A stretch of 44,830 nucleotides of DNA from an uncultured Thermoguttaceae bacterium (GCA_937951625.1 CALFBP010000038.1:1-44830); one strand, 5' to 3'; positions 9,182-18,073 are shown, counted from the stretch's first letter. The notes: generated by a model not told the origin, from the sequence alone. Program-made: numbers and translations.

Positions 9182-11110
9182 ATGAGATTTCGCTGCCGAG
9201 AAGCCGTTGTGTTGGGGGTTTCTGCCTTGATCCTGGTGTGCGGGATGATGCTTCCGCTACGGGCCGGAGAACCATCTCAGCCGACGAGTCCTGCGGGCGA
9301 GCGGCCTCGACTCACGATCGACGCCGCTCAGCGGGGCGAGCCGATTTCGCCCTATATCTACGGCCAGTTCATCGAGCACTTGGGTCGATGCATTTACGGG
9401 GGCATCTGGGCCGAAATGCTGGAAGATCGCAAGTTCTTCTACCCGGTCGGCGACAAGGAGTCGCCTTGGAAACCGCTCGGCGGCGCTTCGGTCGTGATGG
9501 ACCGCGAGAAACCATTCGTGGGCGCCCACACGCCTCGGGTGGTCGTGGCCGCCGGCCAACAAGGCGGGTTGGTCCAGGCCGGGTTGGGATTGCTCAAGGG
9601 CCGTCGTTACGTGGGCCGGATTTGGCTGGCGGCCGCGCCGGACAAGAGCAGCGGGGCAAAGGTCAGTCTGGTTTGGGGACCCAATCCTCAGGATCGGCAA
9701 ACTGTCGCCATCGCATCCCTCGGGCCGGAGTTCGCCAAGACCGAACTGGAGTTCACCTCCGAAGCGGATACGGACGACGGCCGATTGGAGGTCGTCGGCG
9801 AAGGCGAGTTCCGCGTGGGCACCGTCTCGCTCATGCCTGCCGACAACGTCCACGGCATGAGGGCCGACACCTTGGCGCTGTTGAAGCAACTGGATTCGCC
9901 CATTTATCGCTGGCCGGGTGGTAACTTCGTAAGCGGCTACAATTGGAAAGACGGCATCGGCGACCGCGACCGCCGGCCACCGCGGAAGAACCCGGCCTGG
10001 AAAGGCGTCGAACACAACGATTTCGGCTTGGACGAATTCATGGTCTTTTGCCGCGAGTTGGATACCGAGCCGTACATGGTGGTCAATAGTGGCCTCGGCG
10101 ACGTCAAGCTGGCCGTCGAGATGCTCCAGTATGCCAACGGCAAGGCCGACACGCCCATGGGCAAACTCCGCGCTCAAAACGGCCACCCCGAGCCTTATCG
10201 CGTCTGCTGGTGGGGAATCGGCAACGAAATGTACGGCGACTGGCAGCTCGGCCACATGCCGTTGGAGAAGTATATTGCCAAGCACAAAGAATTCGCGGCG
10301 GCGATGCGGGCGGAAGACCCGAACATCGAATTGGTGGGCGTGGGCCATGTCGGCCCTTGGACCGAGGGCATGTTGACCCACGCCGCCGACGCAATGGACG
10401 CCATCAGCGAGCACTTTTACGTGGGCGAGAAGCCGGACCTCGTGGCCCACATGCGTCAAATGACCGACAACGTGCGGCGGATCGCCGACGCCCACCGCAA
10501 ATATCGCAAGCAAATCCCCGCCGTCACCACGAAACCCCTTCCCATCGCCTTGGACGAGTGGAACTACTGGTACGGCCCCGAACTTTACGGCGAGATCGGC
10601 GTCCGCTATTTCCTCAAGGACGCTCTTGGCGTGGCCGCCGCCTTGCACGAGTACGCCCGGCAAAGCGACATGTACGTCATGGCGAACTACGCCCAGACGG
10701 TGAACGTGATCGGGGCGATCAAGACCTCGAAGACAGCGGCCGAGTTCGAGACCACGGGCCTGGTGCTGAAGCTCTATCGACACCATTTCGGCCAAGTGCC
10801 GCTCGAGACTCAAATCACCGACCCGCTCGACGCCAAGGCCGCGCTCAGCAAGGACGGCAAAACGTTGGCCGTGGGAATTGTCAATCCGACCGACCGCGCC
10901 TTGGAGATTCCACTAGAGGTCAAAGGGTTGAAGTTGAACGGCTCGGGCCGCCGGTTCGAGATCGCCGGCAGCGACCCGATGGCCTACAACGAGCCCGGCA
11001 GACCGCCCCAGGTATCCATCGTGGAGCAGCCAGTCGCGGGCGTCTCGGGCAGGCTGCCCGTGGCCGCCTACAGCGTCACGCTCTACTCTTTGGCAGTCGC
11101 CAAAGAATAG
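9182..11110 (+). CDS. Exported alpha-L-arabinofuranosidase, GH51 family
   Basis: 642 residues from the ATG at 9182 (AGGGAG about 10 nt upstream). A signal peptide covers roughly residues 1-29 (LGVSALILVCGMMLPLRAG). The GH51 core shows ISPYIYGQFIEHLG, RWPGGNFVSGYNWKDGIG and the two catalytic glutamates: acid/base E349 in GIGNEMYG and nucleophile E459 in ALDEWNYW. A C-terminal beta-sandwich closes the protein. GH51 enzymes release terminal arabinofuranose from arabinan and arabinoxylan with retention. Export indicates action in the periplasm or outside the cell. It stands alone, unlike the second GH51 downstream (20899-23280), which sits in a carbohydrate block and has extra domains. Confidence 0.95.
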   Translation: MRFRCREAVVLGVSALILVCGMMLPLRAGEPSQPTSPAGERPRLTIDAAQRGEPISPYIYGQFIEHLGRCIYGGIWAEMLEDRKFFYPVGDKESPWKPLGGASVVMDREKPFVGAHTPRVVVAAGQQGGLVQAGLGLLKGRRYVGRIWLAAAPDKSSGAKVSLVWGPNPQDRQTVAIASLGPEFAKTELEFTSEADTDDGRLEVVGEGEFRVGTVSLMPADNVHGMRADTLALLKQLDSPIYRWPGGNFVSGYNWKDGIGDRDRRPPRKNPAWKGVEHNDFGLDEFMVFCRELDTEPYMVVNSGLGDVKLAVEMLQYANGKADTPMGKLRAQNGHPEPYRVCWWGIGNEMYGDWQLGHMPLEKYIAKHKEFAAAMRAEDPNIELVGVGHVGPWTEGMLTHAADAMDAISEHFYVGEKPDLVAHMRQMTDNVRRIADAHRKYRKQIPAVTTKPLPIALDEWNYWYGPELYGEIGVRYFLKDALGVAAALHEYARQSDMYVMANYAQTVNVIGAIKTSKTAAEFETTGLVLKLYRHHFGQVPLETQITDPLDAKAALSKDGKTLAVGIVNPTDRALEIPLEVKGLKLNGSGRRFEIAGSDPMAYNEPGRPPQVSIVEQPVAGVSGRLPVAAYSVTLYSLAVAKE

Positions 11111-11338
11111 AGAAAAAAGGCAGCCAGGCTGTCGCGTTCGGACGTCTCGCGCCCAAGTGCGCGGCGAGACCCGCTTTTGGTGTGCGCTGGCGCGAACTCG
11201 AATGGCAAGGCGGCGGTTGTGGTTGTCCGTCACTTGAGCGCGACTCCGACGTGACCCAACGACAACGAGCGGCTGCGGTCGGCCCGAAAGGCCGATCTGC
11301 AATGCGAGAGCGCGGAAGCGAAAGGCGTTCCCCGCGTC

Positions 11339-12358
11339 TCAATCCTTTTGTGGCGTTCCCACGCCACGGTAGACACGTTGGCGAAGCAAGTTTTTGTCCG
11401 AGGTCAAAGGCCCCGGCGTCTTGTCGTCCCGCAGGATCGAGTACATCATCTCGAATTTCGCATCCAAATCGTCGGCGTAATGGACGATGAGGGCCTCGGG
11501 AGTCATCGGCGGTTTGGGGGAACCCCATTCCGGCAAGCGCTGGTGGGCGATGATGATGTGCTCCAATCGGAGCAAGGTCTCGGCGTCGAGACCGGCCTTG
11601 GCCGCCGCTTCACGAACCATGTCCTGACCTAACAACAAGTGGCCCAACATCGCTCCGGCAGCCGTGTACACCGTGTCGGTCGGTTGCGGTTCCAGCTCTT
11701 CGAGCTTGCCGATGTCGTGCAGGACCGCCCCCGCCACGACCAATCCTTGATCGAGCGGGGGCTTCATGTCGGCATACTTTTCAGCGTACTTCTCCGCCAG
11801 CCAGACGCAATTTTGCGTCACGCTGAGCACGTGCTCCAACAACCCGGCCGCAAAGGCGTGGTGATGGCGCCGGGCCGCTGGATAGGCGAGCAGCTTGCCC
11901 CGGTGCATGGTCAGCAACCATTCCACGGTCTGACGCAGCGGACCTGCGGCAATCTTCGCCCGAACAATCCTGCAAAGCTCCTCGAACATCTGCTCTGGCG
12001 GAAATCGGGACTGCGCGACGCACATCCACGGGTCGAAGCCGTCGGCGGCATCCGCTTCGGTGGCCTCACGGATACTCTGGATTTCCAGTTGTGGCCCGTA
12101 AGTCGTCTGCCGGTATACCGCCCGAACCTTGTAGAACGTCCCCACCGTCCACCGCTCGCGGCACTCAGCCGCCCACGGCGAATTGTCCCAGATCGGGAAA
12201 CTGACTTCGCGCCGCGCATCGCGAAAGGTGACGCGAAGGTACGGCTTTCCCTGCCGAGTGAGCAGCTCTTCCTTGCCGCTTAGCAGGACGAACAAGTCGC
12301 CTTCCTGATCGGGCTCCATCTCGGAGAGCCGGACAATTGGCATGGCCGATGAGGGCAT
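11339..12358 (-). CDS. OB-fold/HD-domain 3'-5' exoribonuclease, YhaM-like
   Basis: 339 residues, cytoplasmic. The N-terminal part (about 8-100) resembles the OB-fold nucleic-acid-binding domain of YhaM (DLFVLLSGKEELLTRQGKPY, then YGPQLEIQSIR). An HD phosphohydrolase domain follows (about 150-305) with LLEHVLSV (H176), VLHDIGK (H214, D215), EHIIIAHQ (H267, H272) and HYADDLDAK (D296). OB followed by HD is the hallmark of YhaM/CBF1-type exonucleases that trim RNA. ATG start; neither it nor a second in-frame ATG five codons later has a strong ribosome binding site. It lies about 100 bp downstream of the ThuA-like gene start region on the opposite side of a short gap, and both genes read leftward. 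Confidence 0.88.
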   Translation of the reverse strand: MPSSAMPIVRLSEMEPDQEGDLFVLLSGKEELLTRQGKPYLRVTFRDARREVSFPIWDNSPWAAECRERWTVGTFYKVRAVYRQTTYGPQLEIQSIREATEADAADGFDPWMCVAQSRFPPEQMFEELCRIVRAKIAAGPLRQTVEWLLTMHRGKLLAYPAARRHHHAFAAGLLEHVLSVTQNCVWLAEKYAEKYADMKPPLDQGLVVAGAVLHDIGKLEELEPQPTDTVYTAAGAMLGHLLLGQDMVREAAAKAGLDAETLLRLEHIIIAHQRLPEWGSPKPPMTPEALIVHYADDLDAKFEMMYSILRDDKTPGPLTSDKNLLRQRVYRGVGTPQKD

Positions 12359-12456
12359 CGAGCGAAAACTTTGTGTTGCGTCGGATCAGTCGTCCCGAAC
12401 TTTTCGCGTCCGAGGGTCAACGCGGTGTCCCTCTTTGAGCCTGCGGCATCGGGGGG

Positions 12457-13341
12457 CTACGTCCTTTTCAAGACCCAGGCGTCGGGCGTGACTTTCTCGA
12501 TGTTCGGCGAGACGTCGGCTTCCACGTTGCCTAAGGCCCAATTGAACCCGCCCGTGATGATTTGCTGGCAAAGGGGATTCGTCCAAACGTCCTCCCGGTG
12601 GCCGAGCGAAGTGAAGAACACGCGGCCTTGGCCGTGCTTTCGGGCCCAAGTGGCCGGGTACGGCGGACGCTGGTAGCAATCGTCCACCATGCCTTGGGTC
12701 TCCTGGATTAGGATCACGTGCAAGTCCTTGGCGAAATTTTTTAGGGCGTACCATTCCTCGTTGATGGCGAAGTCCTTCATGCCCTCCATGCCGGGAAAAT
12801 GTGGCGAGGCGACCCGCATTGTGGCCTTCTGTTGCCGACCATGCACGATAAACTCGCCGCCCAACATGGCGATGTAGGGATCAAGCTCCTGCTGATTTTC
12901 CCAGGCCGGGCCCTTGGAATGGAACGTGTCGGAGGCCGAGTGGAAGCCCACGAAACCCTTGCCCGACGCGATCGCGTCCAGCAGCCTCTTTTTGCCTTCC
13001 AGGGTCATGGGCGGGGCCTTGTCGACCGAGGGCTTGGTCAGGTCGCCGCAGGTATAAAAGGCGAAGCAATCGAATTGGGCGAGGTCGCCGTCGAAAATCG
13101 AGCCGTCCTTGGTGCAGACCACCTCGACCCCGTGCTTCTCGCCCTCCTCCACGAGGAGCTTTTCCGAAAAGCTCAGCTCGTCGCCTTTTCGAGCCACGGG
13201 CGAGTGCTGGAATCCTACACTTCGCGTGAAATAGAGGATCCTCTGCTTTCTGTTCGATGCGGCCCGAGCCCAGCCCAGCGGAAAAGTTGACGCCCCCACC
13301 ACGGCCAGCCCCGTGGTCAACAACATGTCGCGACGGTTCAT
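12457..13341 (-). CDS. Tat-exported ThuA-like protein
   Basis: 294 residues from the ATG at 13341. This start places a twin-arginine signal at the very N-terminus (MNRRDMLLTTGLAVVGAS, cleavage near residue 25), so an in-frame start further upstream is unlikely. The mature protein matches the ThuA/trehalose-utilisation glutamine-amidotransferase-like fold: ILYFTRSVGFQHSP, YTCGDLTKP, GFVGFHSASDTF and GRVFFTSLGHREDVW. ThuA proteins are linked to disaccharide metabolism and are abundant in planctomycetes next to oxidoreductases. The exact reaction is not established. Export in folded form fits the presence of a tatC gene in this window. Confidence 0.88.
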   Translation of the reverse strand: MNRRDMLLTTGLAVVGASTFPLGWARAASNRKQRILYFTRSVGFQHSPVARKGDELSFSEKLLVEEGEKHGVEVVCTKDGSIFDGDLAQFDCFAFYTCGDLTKPSVDKAPPMTLEGKKRLLDAIASGKGFVGFHSASDTFHSKGPAWENQQELDPYIAMLGGEFIVHGRQQKATMRVASPHFPGMEGMKDFAINEEWYALKNFAKDLHVILIQETQGMVDDCYQRPPYPATWARKHGQGRVFFTSLGHREDVWTNPLCQQIITGGFNWALGNVEADVSPNIEKVTPDAWVLKRT

Positions 13342-13609
13342 CGTAAGGTCTCCGGAGTTCAAATCCAGCGCGAAGGCGACGGGATCGTGCTCGACCCTCG
13401 GCCAAGAATCACCCCCGGCCAAGATAGACGATCCCAACCCGCGTGCCAAGGGTGGAGACCACGAGGGCTGCCAATTCGACTTCCTTTTGGCTTAACGGGT
13501 TCGGTCTTCTAGGCCAGTCGCAGCGGAGCGCGAAGAAGCGGCGCAGCCTCTGCGCGATCCTCTCACCGCGCGGTCGATGTTCCACCCAGCGTTGGGCTGA
13601 CGAAATCGC

Positions 13610-13891
13610 TCAATGGCGTTTGATGACAGCCGGCCCTTTGCCGCAGGTCTTTTCGTAGTAGCCCCCGCCCGCCCGACGATATTGCGTAAAACCGTGCCTC
13701 TCGAGGTTTTTCGGACTCAAGAGGTCCTTATGACTCGAAGCCGCGGCGAACGAGGAAAAGACCCGATGACATGGAGCACCGCAATCCGGGCATTGTGTCA
13801 ACGGGGGATCGCCCAAGCGCTGAAGGACCTCGAAGCGAGGCTTGCATTTCGGGCCCGGCGAGCCGTCGTGTTCATATTCGTAGATTGGCAT
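13610..13891 (-). CDS. FmdB-family zinc-ribbon protein, variant
   Basis: 93 residues from the ATG at 13891, where the family start MPIYEYE appears. FmdB-type putative regulators carry two CxxC pairs. The second pair is present (TQCPDCG) with a further Cys (APCHRVF). At the first site the usual C-x2-C after MPIYEY is replaced by a longer segment with one His and one Cys (EHDGSPGPKCKPRFE). Zinc could still bind through His/Cys ligands. The C-terminal tail is Gly/Tyr/Lys-rich. Function of the family is poorly known (regulation of formamidase and amidase genes was proposed). Monocistronic. Confidence 0.8.
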   Translation of the reverse strand: MPIYEYEHDGSPGPKCKPRFEVLQRLGDPPLTQCPDCGAPCHRVFSSFAAASSHKDLLSPKNLERHGFTQYRRAGGGYYEKTCGKGPAVIKRH

Positions 13892-13989
13892 GGTACGCTC
13901 ACCCGTCCCACGGGGCAGATCTATCAAGACTCCCCGCCTCCATGACTCATCCCGTGGTTTCACCTCAATTCTCTTCTCTTGTTTGCAGC

Positions 13990-15201
13990 CTAACTTTGCA
14001 TGCCCGTTTTTGACAAGACCTGCCGGTAAACTTCAGCCACGCCCGCGGCCATCGCCCGGTCAGAAAACCGCTCCGCATGGCGGCGCAGGGCATTTTCGCG
14101 GATCGCCGCCCAATCGACTTCGCCGCGGAAAACTCGGCTCAGACAAGCTGCCAAGGCGGAAGCGTCGTTCGGCTCCGTGAGCAGCCCATCGACGCCGTCC
14201 CGAATGACCTCAGGAATCCCCTCCACGCGGGTACCAACCACCGGCACTCCAGCCGCCATGGCCTCCAGCAGAACCATCGGCAAACCTTCACCAAAACGGC
14301 TGGGGAGCACGAACACATCCATTTGGGCCAATTCCGCAGGAACGTCGCTGGTAAAACCGGTCCAATCGATCAAGTCGGCAAGCCCAAGGTCTTGGGCCAG
14401 GGCGAACATCTGGTCTTTGTAGTCGCGGGTCTCGAAATCGCCCACCGCCCGCAGACGCACCTGTTCGCCCTGACCCAAGAGAATCGCCATCGCCTGGAGC
14501 AGGACTTCCAAACCTTTGCGGGGCCGGAACAGCGCGACCGTGCCCAGCGTCCAGCGACTGTCGCCCGGCATCCGCGGCGGCCGAGGCCGTTGCTGCGGTA
14601 CGCCATTGGGCACAACGAACACGCGATCTGCCATGGACCGCCACCGACGAACCCGGTCGCCGAGACTTTGCGACACGGCGATCACGGCCGCGGCGCTCCG
14701 TAAACTGGCGTATTCCACCACGGCATTGAAACTGTTCTGCCAACGATGGGTCGAATCGCGCGACGCCGGGCTGTGGACGTGATAAACCCAAGGCACTCCC
14801 GCCAAGCGGGCCGCTAATGCCGTCAGCATGGCGGTCCGAGGCGTGTGAGCGTGCAGCAGAGCGAACGAGCCGGCCCGCGCCAGCCGGGCGATTGCCCCGG
14901 CCGGTCGGAGGTCCCAGCGAGATTTCATCGGCGTCGCATGGACCGCTACCGCTTGCGATCGCAGCATCCGCGGAAAACGGTCCGGTTTGACGCAAGCGAA
15001 CGCGGCCGAAAAACCGAATTCAACCAGTCGTGCTGCCAGCAAGTCCTGCACACGTTCCGCCCCGGAGTAGTGCTCGCCATTGATTACATGCAGCGCGCCT
15101 CGCGTTCGGCAGCTAGGGTGCGGTGGAATCGCTTGCTCGGGCACACCGCAGGAAAACTGAACCGGAAACGGAAATATCGTCTCGGAACAAGCTGGGTCCA
15201 T
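13990..15201 (-). CDS. GT4-family glycosyltransferase
   Basis: 403 residues, GT-B fold. The N-terminal Rossmann half begins with ALHVINGEHYSGAER (about 36-50), as in WbaZ/PimA-like enzymes; the preceding 35 residues are extra and the start may lie further in. The C-terminal half has VFVVPNGV (about 195-201), LFRPRKGLEVLLQA and the EX7E motif from E305 to E313 in GEGLPMVLLEAM, followed by AAGVPVVGTRVEGIPEVI. GT4 enzymes retain configuration and transfer sugars from nucleotide donors to polysaccharide or lipid acceptors. No other polysaccharide genes flank it, so the acceptor is unknown. No membrane helix, so it acts at the cytoplasmic face. Confidence 0.93.
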   Translation of the reverse strand: MDPACSETIFPFPVQFSCGVPEQAIPPHPSCRTRGALHVINGEHYSGAERVQDLLAARLVEFGFSAAFACVKPDRFPRMLRSQAVAVHATPMKSRWDLRPAGAIARLARAGSFALLHAHTPRTAMLTALAARLAGVPWVYHVHSPASRDSTHRWQNSFNAVVEYASLRSAAAVIAVSQSLGDRVRRWRSMADRVFVVPNGVPQQRPRPPRMPGDSRWTLGTVALFRPRKGLEVLLQAMAILLGQGEQVRLRAVGDFETRDYKDQMFALAQDLGLADLIDWTGFTSDVPAELAQMDVFVLPSRFGEGLPMVLLEAMAAGVPVVGTRVEGIPEVIRDGVDGLLTEPNDASALAACLSRVFRGEVDWAAIRENALRRHAERFSDRAMAAGVAEVYRQVLSKTGMQS

Positions 15202-15554
15202 CTCTATGCGACGACTCGACGAAAGGGTTCGATTATCCGGCCCTCGGGTTCACACGGCCGCGATATCGAAGTCTACCTTGCAGGCGATGGATACGCCGTA
15301 ACTCGTGAGAGCCTGGAATACATGGCTAGATACGCACGACGTGGATGGATAGAAAACCATCCCAGGGAAGAATACGCTTTAAGTGGAAAGGTTTACCACC
15401 CTAGGGACGGGTTTCCCTCTGGCTACGGCGTTGTGCAGCCGGTGTCTCTGGCAGCGAAGAAATCGCCGCCATTCTTGACCACCTGTATGACGAAAAAGTT
15501 TTACCCCGAAAAGGGAAAATTTGGGCAGAGATTACCCCTGTTGACAGCAAACTG
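15202..15554. other. Intergenic region upstream of the glycosyltransferase
   Basis: About 350 bp between the terminator of the lipoprotein operon and the glycosyltransferase start. It should hold the minus-strand promoter of the latter, but I see no convincing -10/-35 pair. A long plus-strand open frame crosses it but has no domain and antisense overlap with the real gene. Confidence 0.45.
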
Positions 15555-15611
15555 AAAAACGCACGTTTTCACCCTTAAGGGGGTGAGTGTTTCCTCAAAA
15601 TATGGAAACAC
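15555..15611 (-). terminator. Three stacked hairpins ending in a T-run
   Basis: Reading the minus strand after the lipoprotein gene: first GTGTTTCC/GGAAACAC (8 bp, 9-nt loop; 15587-15611), then TCACCC/GGGTGA (6 bp, 6-nt loop; 15569-15586), then AAAAC/GTTTT around a 4-nt loop (15556-15569), finishing in TTTTT. All three stems are perfect. The location, 27 nt past the stop of the last gene, fits an intrinsic terminator of the DUF1559/lipoprotein operon. Confidence 0.65.
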
Positions 15612-15638
15612 ACGACCTGATTACTCTTGGGAGCCTTG

Positions 15639-15971
15639 TTACTTCGCGCCGCCTCGGAGTTTGGCGAGGATTTCCTTCGCCTTAGCTGGCCGGGCGGCTG
15701 CTGTAGCCTTTTGAAGATCGGCAAAGCCCGCCTGCAAAATATCCGCCTTGGCCGGATCCTCCTTCCTCACCCGCTCGACCAGAGCAGGGAAGGAAGTCGC
15801 TTCGCTGGTCAGCGGCTGACCATCGGCATATCGCTGCAAGAGCGAAGTGGCCTCCGCAAGCGGGCTGCTCGCGGAGGGGGCCTTGATTTCGATTCGTTCC
15901 TGCTTGACCGATGGACCGCATCCGGGCGCGGTCACGGCCAAGGCGATCAACAACCATCCGAGGTGACGCAT
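15639..15971 (-). CDS. Small lipoprotein of unknown function
   Basis: 110 residues from the ATG at 15971, with AAGGAG 5 nt upstream. The N-terminus is a lipoprotein signal: charged MRH, hydrophobic WLLIALAV, lipobox TAPGC with C18 as the likely lipidated residue. The rest is a short, mostly helical Ala/Lys/Glu-rich domain. It starts 13 nt after the DUF1559 gene, so the two are one operon. In planctomycetes DUF1559 genes are often followed by such a small lipoprotein, which suggests a functional pair, but the role is not known. Confidence 0.82.
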   Translation of the reverse strand: MRHLGWLLIALAVTAPGCGPSVKQERIEIKAPSASSPLAEATSLLQRYADGQPLTSEATSFPALVERVRKEDPAKADILQAGFADLQKATAAARPAKAKEILAKLRGGAK

Positions 15972-15984
15972 AAAGACTCCTTGC

Positions 15985-17001
15985 TTAGAAGTTGCCGAGG
16001 ACCTGGCCGTCTGCGCGGTGTCCAAGCCGCTGGAACGTGACCAAATCGATGGTCTCCGAGATGAAACGGACCGAGGCGTCTCCTAACGTGGCGTTGACGC
16101 CGCCGGGGTGCAGGCTGCGCGGCGGGATGATGCCCAGGCTCCAGTCGTGGGCGCCGCCGGGGCAGCAATTGCCGCCGGCGCTGGGCCATCGCCAGTTGGG
16201 CGGGGCGGCAGTCGTCAGTGTCGACTGGGCCGCCGCGTACCATGCCCAAATGGTCCCATTGTTGGATCTGAAACCTTGCGGGCTGTTGCGGGCAGCATTG
16301 CCGATGACGTCCAATTCGGCCTGGGTCGGGAAATCTTTATTCACCACGGCGTTGATTGGTCCATCGCCCGCATAGAATACGTCGAACGGGAACACCCCGC
16401 TTGATCCCGTCTGACCCGAGCCCGAGAGTATTTCCGACGCCGCCAGCGTGTTGGAAAGTCCGTCCCGCACGTCGGCCATCCGCCGATCCGCGTGATAGGC
16501 GATGAACCCATTGAACGCGTTTCCCGCCCAGACCGTGTAGACCGAACTCCCTGTCGACCAGGCATAGTTGCAGCCCGGCCCATCCCATCCCCAGGGAATC
16601 GTGCCACGCGTGGGCGCCGCCAAAGCCGAAGGGCACCGGAAGACCGAAACCGGAGTGTTCATCAGGTTGCCGTAAATCCATCCCCAGTTCGTGATGTTGG
16701 CTTGCCCTTGATCGTACAACGGCTTCTGCTCGACATAGGGCAAAAGTGCATAATGCGCGCTAAGGGCTTCCCAGGCATTCGCGCCGACCTGCCGATAGTT
16801 CCTGGGGAACATCGTGTACACATCGTGATAATTGTGCATCGCCAACCCGAGTTGCTTCAGGTTGTTGGTGCAATGCGCCCGCCGAGCTGCCTCGCGGGCC
16901 GCCTGGACGGCGGGCAATAGAAGTGCAATCAGAATGCCAATGATGGCAATCACCACCAATAGCTCCACAAGGGTAAATCCTGGCCTTGAACGATGCCACA
17001 T
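15985..17001 (-). CDS. DUF1559 pseudopilin-like protein
   Basis: 338 residues. It begins with a type IV prepilin leader: [22 protein letters not shown], with the prepilin peptidase site between G8 and F9 and the conserved E13. A single helix is followed by [20 protein letters not shown], characteristic of the planctomycete DUF1559 family (also called SBP_bac_10). The C-terminus has the family H-x9-D motif as [16 protein letters not shown], with Ala where Gly is usual. These proteins are massively expanded in planctomycetes and are thought to be displayed on or assembled at the cell surface; function unproven. First gene of an operon with the small lipoprotein. Confidence 0.93.
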   Translation of the reverse strand: MWHRSRPGFTLVELLVVIAIIGILIALLLPAVQAAREAARRAHCTNNLKQLGLAMHNYHDVYTMFPRNYRQVGANAWEALSAHYALLPYVEQKPLYDQGQANITNWGWIYGNLMNTPVSVFRCPSALAAPTRGTIPWGWDGPGCNYAWSTGSSVYTVWAGNAFNGFIAYHADRRMADVRDGLSNTLAASEILSGSGQTGSSGVFPFDVFYAGDGPINAVVNKDFPTQAELDVIGNAARNSPQGFRSNNGTIWAWYAAAQSTLTTAAPPNWRWPSAGGNCCPGGAHDWSLGIIPPRSLHPGGVNATLGDASVRFISETIDLVTFQRLGHRADGQVLGNF

Positions 17002-17405
17002 AATGCACCTCGCTGGGAAAAAAGGGAGGAAGCAAAAACTCTGGAACCAGGCGGGCGGGCCATCAAAACATCACTTTCGCCCACTGCCCGATCAAATTCA
17101 TCGTTGGTAGATGGAAACTCGCAGGGGAACGAACTTGAGTGTACACTAACGGCTTGAGCCGGTCAACGCGCAAGACCGTCGATCGGCGACCCGGGGACCC
17201 GGCGACCCGAGTTCGATACCGTGGGGACCCGCTGGAAAATGACTCGGCAACTCGGCTGCGTGGAGACCTGCCGCCAAAGGCGAAACGCTTTCTCTCGATG
17301 CATTTACAGGAGGACATTTCCCCCCCATGCCAGCCACTTTTCCACGCGTTCGTAACCTTGCAAGCTTTCGCGCATCATACTCTTGAGGACCCAAGGGGTT
17401 GACCC
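17002..17405. other. Divergent intergenic region with a short tandem repeat
   Basis: About 400 bp between the minus-strand pseudopilin operon and the plus-strand oxidase-like operon, so promoters of both should be here. A GC-rich 8-nt repeat occurs three times in tandem (GGCGACCC GGGGACCC GGCGACCC, 17185-17208). No RNA gene or small ORF is convincing. Confidence 0.45.
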
Positions 17406-17654
17406 ATGAAGTGTGAAGAACTGCTGGCCGCATTGAATCAGTACGTCGACGGCGAGATCGAGCCGGGCATTTGCCAGGCCTTTGAGCAGCATTTGGCGGG
17501 CTGCAATCCCTGCCAAGTCGTGGTAGACAACATCCGCCGCACGATCACCCTCTATAAGGAGGGTGAGTTATATGAAATGCCTAAAGAGTTTCATGAACAA
17601 CTGCACCGGCAGTTACGCGAGAAGTGGCGGGCGAAGTTTGGGGTGGTCAAATAA
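17406..17654 (+). CDS. Small zinc-finger (ZAS/zf-HC2) protein
   Basis: 82 residues, soluble. The Hx3Cx2C zinc site of anti-sigma factors is present (H29, C33, C36 in EQHLAGCNPCQ), with C3 as the likely fourth ligand. The C-terminal half is a charged helix (PKEFHEQLHRQLREKW). ZAS proteins normally bind an ECF sigma factor encoded next door. None is visible here; the protein instead heads a unit with membrane proteins and a cytochrome. It may act as a redox- or zinc-sensitive regulator of that unit, which is inference. 18 nt separate it from the next small gene. Confidence 0.8.
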   Translation: MKCEELLAALNQYVDGEIEPGICQAFEQHLAGCNPCQVVVDNIRRTITLYKEGELYEMPKEFHEQLHRQLREKWRAKFGVVK

Positions 17655-17672
17655 AACCAAGTCGAGGGGGTT

Positions 17673-17819
17673 ATGAACGAATTTTTGGTTCTCGTGGTGT
17701 TTTTGGCGGCATGGATTGTCCTGAATCGGTGGATTTTGCCTTGGATGGGGGTGCCTACCTGCATGGGTGGCGCCTGCGCAACAAAACCCCGATTCCCGGA
17801 GCAAGGAGAGAACAAGTGA
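17673..17819 (+). CDS. 48-residue membrane peptide with CxxxxC motif
   Basis: A very small gene with ATG at 17673 and a strong GAGGGGG 2 nt upstream. The peptide has one membrane helix (about residues 3-22, EFLVLVVFLAAWIVLNRW), then ILPWMGVPTCMGGAC with two cysteines four residues apart (C30, C35), and a short polar tail. Its stop codon overlaps the GTG start of the next gene (GTGA junction), which supports translation as part of the operon. The cysteine pair could bind a metal or form a disulfide. I do not recognise a family. Confidence 0.7.
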   Translation: MNEFLVLVVFLAAWIVLNRWILPWMGVPTCMGGACATKPRFPEQGENK

Positions 17820-18073
17820 GCGTCGAACAGGGTTTGCGTCTGATTGCTGGGACCATGGTACTGTTGAGCGTCGCGTTGGCGGCGCTGGTCAGTCCTTGGT
17901 GGCTCTTGCTTACGGGGTTTGTCGGAATAAACTTGCTACAGTCGGGCCTGAGCAATTGGTGTCCGATGGTGTGGCTACTGGAAAAGATCGGTTTGGCCCG
18001 ATGCGTGCCAGCGAACGCCCCAACCCAAGAGCGTGAATCACCATGCACTATCCCTGGTGGTACGTCCCCGTAA
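17816..18073 (+). CDS. DUF2892 (YgaP-like) membrane protein
   Basis: 85 residues from a GTG at 17816, overlapping the previous stop by 4 nt with AAGGAG 7 nt upstream. It shows the DUF2892 pattern: GLRLIAGTMVLLSVALA, WWLLLTGFVGINLLQSGLSNWCP, then LLEKIGL, i.e. two membrane helices. This domain is the membrane part of the rhodanese YgaP and often occurs near sulfur or respiratory genes. The 3' end overlaps the cytochrome gene by 31 nt, so all five genes 17406-20652 are likely co-transcribed. Role in the complex unknown. Confidence 0.8.
   Translation: MSVEQGLRLIAGTMVLLSVALAALVSPWWLLLTGFVGINLLQSGLSNWCPMVWLLEKIGLARCVPANAPTQERESPCTIPGGTSP

Noticed and set aside
17185-17208. Three-copy 8-nt tandem repeat
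   Set aside because: Too short and GC-rich to infer an iteron or regulatory array; noted only in the intergenic entry.
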